Source: Hydrogenophaga crocea
GTDB lineage: Bacteria; Pseudomonadota; Gammaproteobacteria; Burkholderiales; Burkholderiaceae_C
Direction of reading: 5' to 3'
NCBI RefSeq assembly: GCF_011388215.1
Contig: NZ_CP049989.1
Coordinates: 2,976,001 to 3,040,000, forward strand
Length of the DNA stretch: 64,000 bases
Part shown: in pieces, positions 57,993 to 64,000 of the stretch
How the letters are laid out: every line of letters begins with the position of its first letter
Numbering within the stretch: position 1 is the stretch's first letter
Made by a program: the position numbers and the translations under genes
Notes under the pieces: model-generated
Told to the model about the DNA's origin: nothing
Databases searched by the model: none
The model's input: the letters and a program-made list of their open reading frames with translations, nothing else

Positions 57993-58553
57993 ATGTACGA
58001 CGAACGAACTTTGTTGAAGATCGGTGCACTGGAGCCGCTCAGCGCGACAAGCGAAGATGAATGTCATGAAGCAGTCGCACGCTTTTGCTCTGCAATTGAC
58101 TCCCATTCCGATCTTCGGTCATTGGTCGATATGGGTTCGTACGATAGCTTCGTGTCCGTCTTTGTGTACTCGCCGGCAGAGGCCGTTCGACGAAACTCTG
58201 AAAACGGAGAGGTGCGGGTGAACTACGAAGGGCAACTTCTCTTTTTTCACAAACTTGCGCCTGTTGTCGCTCTGGGGAAAGGTGGTTGGGGTGAGTCGCT
58301 TCGACCGGATGGGACTTGGAGTTCGCGGGGCTATGACCAGCTTGACATCGAGAACCTAGTCACGCTCGAGCAAGTGCTGCCAGATCTGCGACGCAGTCGA
58401 ATTGCAACTGCTTTGGAGAAGACAACCTTTGCGCTTCTTTCTCCTGCGTACCTCATGCAGCCAGCCCCCAGCGATTTCGAACCGGACGAACGCAGTATTG
58501 GCGAACCTCCATGGGATCGACTATTCCACGTCTACTTTCAGTTTTGCGACTAG
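57993..58553 (+). CDS. Hypothetical protein
   Basis: A 186-residue soluble protein (MYDERTLLKIGALEPLSATS; LLFFHKLAPVVALGKGGWGE; DIENLVTLEQVLPDLRRSR). Start chosen at the ATG 28 bases after the previous gene; longer frames run into that gene. No recognised family. It fits the row of small, possibly immunity-like genes. Confidence 0.68.
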   Translation: MYDERTLLKIGALEPLSATSEDECHEAVARFCSAIDSHSDLRSLVDMGSYDSFVSVFVYSPAEAVRRNSENGEVRVNYEGQLLFFHKLAPVVALGKGGWGESLRPDGTWSSRGYDQLDIENLVTLEQVLPDLRRSRIATALEKTTFALLSPAYLMQPAPSDFEPDERSIGEPPWDRLFHVYFQFCD

Positions 58554-58623
58554 GTATGTTTGCTTTGGGCCCAGCTCGGCCTTAGCTAGCATGACGGTCA
58601 TCGGCCACAAGGAGACATCTCCG

Positions 58624-58959
58624 ATGACCATTGAACTGCCGCCTGCTTATCGGGCTTACGTCGCCGCAAGCGGCCTGTTTGAGGGCATCGTGGCCACTGC
58701 CAAGGGGGACCATGACATCATCCTTTGGGGCGCCGATGAGGTGGCTAGTGGCAACAGGGAACTAGAGGTTGAGCTGTACGCCCCAGGCTTTGTAGCTTTC
58801 GCAGGCAATGGCGGTGGAGAAGTGTTTGCCTTCGACAAAGATGGCGCAGTATTCATGCTGCCCACGATTGGTATGGAACCTGACGCCGCGATCCAAGTCG
58901 CGAGCGACTTTCTTACGCTTGCGAAAGGGTTTAAGCGAGAAGCTGCACTTGGCGAGTGA
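58624..58959 (+). CDS. SUKH-like (SMI1/KNR4) small protein
   Basis: A 111-residue protein with LPPAYRAYVAASGLFEG, YAPGFVAFAGNGGGEVFAFD and a DFLTLAKGF helix, which looks like the SUKH/SMI1-KNR4 fold used as immunity proteins against contact-dependent toxins. AAGGAGA lies upstream of the ATG at 58624. No cognate toxin is visible in the window, so it may be an orphan immunity gene. Confidence 0.65.
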   Translation: MTIELPPAYRAYVAASGLFEGIVATAKGDHDIILWGADEVASGNRELEVELYAPGFVAFAGNGGGEVFAFDKDGAVFMLPTIGMEPDAAIQVASDFLTLAKGFKREAALGE

Positions 58960-59126
58960 CCGCTTCGGAGAAGACTGAGCGGCGGCTCAGGGCCCAAAGC
59001 GGCTGGTGAGGGACCCAAATCCAGCAGGAGAGGCCCGGGCAACGACCCCGGAGGCTGCCATTCGCTAAAGCGCCGCCCAGGCCTCATTGGAGTTGGTCAA
59101 CCGCGTGACGCGAGACAATACTACCG

Positions 59127-59345
59127 ATGGAACCCACCGATGCCGATGCCCGCCTCACCGATCTCGAGATCAAGGCGAGCTTCGCTGAAGACCTGCTGGA
59201 CACGCTCAACGAGATCGTCGCGCGCCAGCAGGCCCAGATCGACCGCCTCACCACTGAGCTCTCCACGCTGCGCAACCAGATGCCCACGGCTGACGGCGCC
59301 CCCATCTTTCGCAGTCTGCGCGACGAACTGCCGCCGCACTATTGA
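59127..59345 (+). CDS. slyX: SlyX-family protein
   Basis: A 72-residue coiled-coil protein (ARLTDLEIKASFAEDLLDTL, NEIVARQQAQIDRLTTEL, ending LRDELPPHY). This is the SlyX family, small trimer- or dimer-forming proteins of unknown function, and the length and ending PPHY match. Housekeeping-type gene, probably part of the conserved chromosome next to the ribosomal block. Confidence 0.9.
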   Translation: MEPTDADARLTDLEIKASFAEDLLDTLNEIVARQQAQIDRLTTELSTLRNQMPTADGAPIFRSLRDELPPHY

Positions 59346-59631
59346 GCAAGCCCGGGCGCCCGCAAATACCGCATTTGATGGCGAGCCGCGGGCGCTCTCG
59401 GCCGTTCAATCAAGTTAGTCGTCATTGCACATGCTGAACGACCGCTTGATGTCAGAGTTCGGTCGCGGCTGAAGCAGCCGCCTCTGACAGCTCTCGCTGC
59501 AGAAGAGTCGCTCGTGATCGGCTTCGATAAGTCAGTGGACAGGGCGAGAACCTCGCCAAATCGCCCAAAGGTCGCAACGGCTTGTCGGGGAGTTTGTGAC
59601 GGCACAGACCTCGTCACAAACCTCGACACAA

Positions 59632-59660
59632 ACAAAAAGGCCCTCGTTTCCGAGGGCCTT
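59632..59660 (-). terminator. Rho-independent terminator of the tRNA transcript
   Basis: AAGGCCCTCG / CGAGGGCCTT is a perfect 10-bp stem (59637-59646 and 59651-59660) with a TTTC loop. On the minus strand it is followed by TTTTTGT, a proper U-tract. It lies 26 bases downstream of the tRNA 3' end. Confidence 0.88.
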
Positions 59661-59686
59661 GATGACAAGCAAGTGCTTGATTTTGT

Positions 59687-59763
<77 letters not shown>

Positions 59764-59774
59764 TCAAGCCAAAA

Positions 59775-59780
59775 ATTATA
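59775..59780 (-). promoter_or_regulatory. Possible -10 box of the tRNA-fMet promoter
   Basis: TATAAT on the minus strand, 11 bases before the tRNA 5' end, abutting the rplQ stop codon. The -35 region is weak. The tRNA may also be read through from the alpha operon. Confidence 0.4.
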
Positions 59781-60176
59781 TCACGCTTTATCGGCTTCAC
59801 CGGCTTCAGCAGCCGGTTCGGCGCGATCGACGAGCTCGACCAGGGCCATGGGCGCGTTGTCGCCCACGCGGAAGCCCATCTTCAGGATGCGGGTGTAGCC
59901 GCCCGGACGCGCCTTGAAGCGCGGACCCAGTTCGTTGAAGAGCTTGACCACCACGTCGCGGTCGCGCAGGCGATCGAAGGCCAGGCGGCGATTCGCCACC
60001 GTGGGCTCCTTGGCCAGGGTGATCATGGGCTCGACGACGCGGCGCAGTTCCTTGGCCTTGGGGACCGTGGTCTTGATGACTTCGTGCGTGAGCAGCGAAT
60101 TCATCATGTTGCGCAGCATCGCCTGGCGGTGCTCGCTGGTGCGGTTGAGTTTGCGAAGTCCGTGTCCGTGACGCAT
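59781..60176 (-). CDS. rplQ: 50S ribosomal protein L17
   Basis: A 131-residue ribosomal protein ([40 protein letters not shown]). Length and sequence are standard. It ends the alpha operon, 90 bases downstream of rpoA, and is followed at once by the tRNA. Confidence 0.98.
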   Translation of the reverse strand: MRHGHGLRKLNRTSEHRQAMLRNMMNSLLTHEVIKTTVPKAKELRRVVEPMITLAKEPTVANRRLAFDRLRDRDVVVKLFNELGPRFKARPGGYTRILKMGFRVGDNAPMALVELVDRAEPAAEAGEADKA

Positions 60177-60266
60177 GGTGTTTCCTTTCCGTCTTTTGCC
60201 GCCGGCCGTGTCAGGTACCGGCGGTTCGTCATGGTCTGGCCGTGAGGCTCAGGGGTTGGGGATCTA

Positions 60267-61250
60267 TCAGTGCTTGTCGAGGCCCGCGGGCGGCCAGTTC
60301 TCGAGCTTCATGCCCAGCGTGAGACCACGCGAGGCGAGCACTTCCTTGATTTCGTTGAGCGACTTGCGACCCAGGTTCGGGGTCTTGAGCAGTTCGTTCT
60401 CGGTGCGCTGGATCAGGTCACCGATGTAGTAGATGTTCTCGGCCTTGAGGCAGTTGGCCGAACGCACGGTGAGTTCGAGCTCGTCGACCGGGCGCAGCAG
60501 GATCGGGTCGAACTGCTGCGAGCTGCGCTGCTGGGGCGCTTCGCTGAACAGTTCGGCGCCTTCGAGTTGCGCGAACACGGCGAGTTGCTCGACGAGGATC
60601 TTGGCCGAGGCACGCACGGCTTCTTCGGGGCCGATGGAACCGTTGGTCTCGATCTCGAGCACCAGTTTGTCGAGATCGGTGCGCTGTTCAACGCGCGCGC
60701 TTTCGACGGTGTAGCTCACGCGCTTGACCGGCGAGAACGAAGCATCGAGCACGATGCGGCCGATCGAGCGGGCAGCGTCGTCGCCGCGGCGCAGGGTACC
60801 CGGCACGTAGCCACGGCCCTTTTCGACCTTGATCTGCATGTCGAGTTTGGCACCGGCCGACAGCGTCGCGATGACGTGACCGGGGTTGACGATCTCGACG
60901 TCGTGCGGCGTCTGGATGTCGGCAGCGGTCACGACGCCTTCGCCGTCCTTGCGCAGGCTCAGCGTGACTTCGTCGCGGTTGTGGAGTTTGAACACCACGC
61001 CCTTGAGGTTCAGCAGCAGGTTGACGACGTCTTCCTGGACGCCATCGATGGAGGAGTACTCGTGCACGACGCCCGCGATCGTCACTTCGGTCGGCGCGTG
61101 GCCCACCATGGACGACAGCAGCACGCGGCGCAGCGCGTTGCCCAGGGTGTGCCCATAGCCGCGCTCGAAGGGCTCGAGGGTGACCTTGGCGCGGTTGGCC
61201 GAGAGTTGCTCGACGTTGATGGACTTGGGCTTGAGCAGGTTGTTGAGCAT
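60267..61250 (-). CDS. rpoA: RNA polymerase alpha subunit
   Basis: A 327-residue subunit. The N-terminal assembly domain (about 1-235) has [20 protein letters not shown]; the C-terminal DNA- and activator-binding domain (about 250-327) has [17 protein letters not shown] and [18 protein letters not shown]. Lengths match other betaproteobacteria. Between rpsD and rplQ in the usual order. Confidence 0.99.
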   Translation of the reverse strand: MLNNLLKPKSINVEQLSANRAKVTLEPFERGYGHTLGNALRRVLLSSMVGHAPTEVTIAGVVHEYSSIDGVQEDVVNLLLNLKGVVFKLHNRDEVTLSLRKDGEGVVTAADIQTPHDVEIVNPGHVIATLSAGAKLDMQIKVEKGRGYVPGTLRRGDDAARSIGRIVLDASFSPVKRVSYTVESARVEQRTDLDKLVLEIETNGSIGPEEAVRASAKILVEQLAVFAQLEGAELFSEAPQQRSSQQFDPILLRPVDELELTVRSANCLKAENIYYIGDLIQRTENELLKTPNLGRKSLNEIKEVLASRGLTLGMKLENWPPAGLDKH

Positions 61251-61353
61251 TCAGACTTCCTTCAGGACCCTCGGCTCGTTACACCGATAAGGCAGACGGA
61301 GCATGGAATGGCCCGGCCAGCGCGGCGCGTGCCACGAGGGCCGGGGACGGGGA

Positions 61354-61977
61354 TTAACGCGAATAGAGTTCGACGATGAGCGACTCGTTGATGTCCGAGC
61401 CGAATTCATCGCGGTCGGGGGTCTTCTTGAAGACGCCTTCGACCTTGTCGATCGACACTTCCACCCAGGCGGGGAAACCGATCTGCTTGGCCAGTTCGAG
61501 GGCCTCGATCACACGGGCCTGCTTCTTGGACTTCTCGCGCACGGCCACCACGTCGCCGGCTTTCACCAGGTACGAGGGGATGTTGACCGGCTGGCCGTTC
61601 ACCGTGATCGCCTTGTGCGACACGATCTGGCGGGCTTCGGCGCGGGTCGAGGCGAAGCCCATGCGGAACACCACGTTGTCCAGGCGCGATTCCAGCAGGA
61701 ACAGCAGGTTGGCGCCGGTGTTGCCACGGCGGCGATCGGCCTCGGCGAAGTAGCGGCGGAACTGGCGCTCGAGCACACCGTACGTGCGCTTGACCTTCTG
61801 CTTCTCGCGCAGCTGCACGCCGAAGTCGGAGGTGCGCTGACCCGAGGTGCGGCCGTGCTGGCCGGGCTTGGAGTCGAACTTGGCCTTGTCGCTGATGGAG
61901 CGGCGTGCGCTCTTGAGCAACAGGTCGCTGGCTTCGCGACGGGAAAGTTTGGCCTTGGGGCCGAGGTAACGTGCCAC
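61354..61977 (-). CDS. rpsD: 30S ribosomal protein S4
   Basis: A 207-residue protein beginning [20 protein letters not shown], with the S4 RNA-binding domain around 98-160 ([40 protein letters not shown]). It also commonly acts as an autoregulator of the alpha operon. Confidence 0.99.
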   Translation of the reverse strand: MARYLGPKAKLSRREASDLLLKSARRSISDKAKFDSKPGQHGRTSGQRTSDFGVQLREKQKVKRTYGVLERQFRRYFAEADRRRGNTGANLLFLLESRLDNVVFRMGFASTRAEARQIVSHKAITVNGQPVNIPSYLVKAGDVVAVREKSKKQARVIEALELAKQIGFPAWVEVSIDKVEGVFKKTPDRDEFGSDINESLIVELYSR

Positions 61978-62138
61978 GTTGGTTTCCTTGTGTTGTCTGC
62001 CGCAACCGGCGTGTTGCGGGAGCCATCCGCGATGGCGGAGGCGGTGGGCTTAGCAAAAATGCCACCGCAGCGGAACTGCGGTGGCGCTCGAAAAACCCGG
62101 CATTCTACCGCCGAAGCGGAGAGCCGGTGATTCGGGGG

Positions 62139-62546
62139 TCAGATGCGGCGGCGCTTCTGGGGGCGGCAGCCGTTGTGCGGCACGGGCGTCACATCGGCAA
62201 TCGACTTGATGCGGATACCCAGGGCGCCCAGGGCGCGCACCGACGACTCGCGGCCAGGACCGGGGCCCTTGATCTCGACGTCGAGTTCCTTGATGCCCTG
62301 TTCCATGGCGGCACGGCCAGCCACTTCCGAAGCCACCTGGGCGGCGAAGGGGGTCGATTTGCGCGAACCCTTGAAGCCCTGGCCACCGGAAGAAGCCCAC
62401 GACAGTGCGTTGCCCTGACGGTCGGTGATGGTGATGATGGTGTTGTTGAACGACGCGTGCACGTGCGCGATGCCGTCCGCAATGTTCTTGCGAACCTTTT
62501 TGCGAACACGCGCAGCGGCGTTGTTGCTGGACTGCTGCTTGGCCAT
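62139..62546 (-). CDS. rpsK: 30S ribosomal protein S11
   Basis: A 135-residue protein with [36 protein letters not shown] and the C-terminus [13 protein letters not shown]. Standard length and position between rpsM and rpsD. Confidence 0.99.
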   Translation of the reverse strand: MAKQQSSNNAAARVRKKVRKNIADGIAHVHASFNNTIITITDRQGNALSWASSGGQGFKGSRKSTPFAAQVASEVAGRAAMEQGIKELDVEIKGPGPGRESSVRALGALGIRIKSIADVTPVPHNGCRPQKRRRI

Positions 62547-62564
62547 GGTTTTCCTTCGAACCGA

Positions 62565-62930
62565 TTATTTCTTCAAGGACTGAGCCGCCTTGCGCGGGCC
62601 CTTGCGGGTGCGTGCGTTGGTCTTGGTGCGCTGACCACGCATCGGCAGACCACGGCGGTGACGGAAGCCACGGTAGCAGCCGATGTCCATCAGGCGCTTG
62701 ATGTTCATCGTGGTTTCACGGCGCAGGTCACCTTCGATGGTGAAGGTGTTCACCTGGTCGCGCACCTTCTCGAGCTCGGCGTCGCTCAGGTCCTTGATCT
62801 TCTTGCTGTATGCGATGCCGCAAGCGTCGCAGATCTGGCGAGCGCGGGTGCGGCCGATACCGAAAATGGCGGTCAGACCGATCTCAGCGTGCTTGTGCGG
62901 CGGAATGTTGATGCCTGCAATACGGGCCAT
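62565..62930 (-). CDS. rpsM: 30S ribosomal protein S13
   Basis: A 121-residue protein beginning [20 protein letters not shown], with [20 protein letters not shown] near the end. Standard. Lies 18 bases before rpsK in the direction of transcription. Confidence 0.99.
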   Translation of the reverse strand: MARIAGINIPPHKHAEIGLTAIFGIGRTRARQICDACGIAYSKKIKDLSDAELEKVRDQVNTFTIEGDLRRETTMNIKRLMDIGCYRGFRHRRGLPMRGQRTKTNARTRKGPRKAAQSLKK

Positions 62931-62951
62931 GTGAGTCCTCTTACGAAACGA

Positions 62952-63065
62952 TCAGCCTTGACGCTGCTTGTGGCGGGGATCGGTGCAGATCACGCGCACG
63001 ATGCCGGCGCGCTTGATGATCTTGCAGTTGCGGCACATCTTCTTGACAGAAGCCGAAACTCTCAT
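62952..63065 (-). CDS. rpmJ: 50S ribosomal protein L36
   Basis: A 37-residue protein ([20 protein letters not shown], then [13 protein letters not shown]), read directly from the minus strand. Zinc-ligand cysteines C11, C14 and C27 and histidine 32 are present, so this is the C+ zinc form. AGGAGA lies upstream. Between infA and rpsM. Confidence 0.97.
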   Translation of the reverse strand: MRVSASVKKMCRNCKIIKRAGIVRVICTDPRHKQRQG

Positions 63066-63107
63066 TTTCTTCTCCTAGAAATCCAGTAAACGTTCAGGTC
63101 GTGCGCT

Positions 63108-63326
63108 TCACTTGGCGCGGAACACGATGCGGGCGCGGGTCAGGTCGTAGGGCGTGAGCTCCACCTTGACCTTGTCACCAGGCAGGATGCGGATGTAGTG
63201 CATGCGCATCTTGCCGGAGATGTGACCGAGAACGACATGACCGTTCTCCAGCTTGACCCGGAAAGTTGCATTGGGCAGGTTTTCGACCACCTCCCCTTGC
63301 ATCTCGATCACATCGTCCTTGGCCAT
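63108..63326 (-). CDS. infA: Translation initiation factor IF-1
   Basis: A 72-residue OB-fold protein ([40 protein letters not shown]). It blocks the ribosomal A site during initiation. The start is 3 bases after the secY stop. Confidence 0.98.
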   Translation of the reverse strand: MAKDDVIEMQGEVVENLPNATFRVKLENGHVVLGHISGKMRMHYIRILPGDKVKVELTPYDLTRARIVFRAK

Positions 63327-63329
63327 GGT

Positions 63330-64000
63330 TCAGTTGCCGAGGGAGGTTTTGAAATTGGCCTTCTTCAGCAGCGACTCGTATTGCTGCGACATCATGTAGT
63401 TCTGCACCTGGGTCATGAAGTCCATGGTCACGACCACGATGATCAGGAGCGAGGTGCCGCCGAAATAGAACGGCACGTTGTACTCGAGGATCAGGAACTC
63501 CGGCAGCAGGCACACCGCGGTGATGTAGATCGCACCGGCCAGGGTCAGGCGCAGCAGGATCTTGTCGATGTGGCGCGCCGTCTGGTCGCCCGGGCGAATG
63601 CCCGGAATGAACGCACCACTCTTCTTCAGGTTGTCGGCGGTTTCCCGGCTGTTGAACACCAGGGCCGTGTAGAAGAAGCAGAAGAAGATGATCGCCGCTG
63701 CGTACAAGGCCACGTAGATCGGTTGCCCCGGCGACAGCGCCGACGCCAGGTCGCGCAGCCAACGGGTGGAATCGCCCGTGCTCACCCAGCTCACCACCGT
63801 GGTGGGCAGCAGGATGATCGACGAAGCGAAGATCGGCGGGATCACGCCGGCCATGTTCAGCTTGAGCGGCAGGTGCGACGACTGACCGCCGTACACCTTG
63901 TTGCCCACCTGACGGCGCGCATAGTTCACGAGGATCTTGCGCTGACCGCGCTCCACGAACACCACGAAGTAGGTCACCAGCACCACGAGGGCGATGATGA
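63330..64000 (-). CDS. secY: Protein translocase subunit SecY (3' part)
   Basis: About 223 C-terminal codons of the SecYEG channel subunit; the gene runs off the window edge. Landmarks are [39 protein letters not shown], and [15 protein letters not shown] followed by [11 protein letters not shown]. Remaining transmembrane segments 6-10 are visible. Confidence 0.97.
   Translation of the reverse strand, partial: IIALVVLVTYFVVFVERGQRKILVNYARRQVGNKVYGGQSSHLPLKLNMAGVIPPIFASSIILLPTTVVSWVSTGDSTRWLRDLASALSPGQPIYVALYAAAIIFFCFFYTALVFNSRETADNLKKSGAFIPGIRPGDQTARHIDKILLRLTLAGAIYITAVCLLPEFLILEYNVPFYFGGTSLLIIVVVTMDFMTQVQNYMMSQQYESLLKKANFKTSLGN

Noticed and set aside
60270..61379. A 369-codon frame antisense to rpoA
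   Set aside because: rpoA is certain on the minus strand; the antisense frame is a GC-driven shadow.
61971..63089. A 372-codon frame antisense to rpsK-rpsM-rpmJ
   Set aside because: It spans three certain ribosomal genes on the other strand and has no family resemblance.

Overview
The window looks like a chromosome segment of a high-GC betaproteobacterium, most likely a Comamonadaceae member. The evidence is four Bug/TctC periplasmic receptors, a Burkholderiales-style catabolic gene repertoire, and a canonical minus-strand secY-infA-rpmJ-rpsM-rpsK-rpsD-rpoA-rplQ block at the right edge, followed by an initiator tRNA. The genus cannot be fixed from this alone.

1-12.3 kb: aromatic catabolism. 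The tail of an SDR, an aldehyde dehydrogenase, a VanA-like Rieske oxygenase and a complete Liv-type ABC importer (receptor, two permeases, two ATPases) run rightward. A leftward IclR regulator faces a second operon: Rieske oxygenase, Bug receptor, SDR and a FMN/2Fe-2S reductase that probably feeds the oxygenases electrons.

12.3-18.2 kb: an etfA tail pseudogene, then a leftward operon (family III CoA-transferase, HMG-CoA-lyase-like enzyme, alpha/beta hydrolase, Bug receptor) facing a LysR gene with a T-N11-A palindrome between them.

18.2-34.9 kb: an acyl-CoA cluster with two acyl-CoA dehydrogenases, SDR, MmgE/PrpD protein, IclR regulator, ADP-forming-type CoA ligase, two crotonases (one BadI-like), hydrolase, two-domain CoA-transferase, etfBA, a DMT exporter and a Bug receptor. 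Three promoters carry the same palindrome (ATTGAAA-N4-TTT), which suggests one regulon. A truncated copy of the AAA ATPase gene found at 35-36.7 kb lies just left of this cluster, so homologous sequences flank it in direct orientation.

34.9-41.2 kb: integrative-element core: Lon-like AAA ATPase, a large protein ending in a LAGLIDADG domain, tyrosine integrase, excisionase, and a divergent repressor with two matching palindromic operators.

41.6-46.3 kb: a PIN-GNAT / ASCH / P-loop operon, SWIB, XRE and HU/H1-like proteins, and a 140-bp MITE with perfect 18-bp ends.

46.3-53.5 kb: the most interesting part. One leftward, translationally coupled operon encodes a double class III nucleotide cyclase, an E2-E1 ubiquitin-transfer fusion, a JAMM protease, a small ORF, and a cNMP-binding-TIR effector. 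It reads as a Pycsar-type cyclic-nucleotide defence system carrying the E1-E2/JAB ancillary module familiar from type II CBASS. A divergent sigma-like / unknown / ImmA-IrrE operon flanks it.

53.8-59.4 kb: a cysteine-repeat secreted protein with a small partner, a run of small genes including a SUKH-like protein, and slyX. 59.7-64 kb: tRNA-fMet and the ribosomal-protein block. All calls come from reading sequence and recalled family knowledge; no database search was run.
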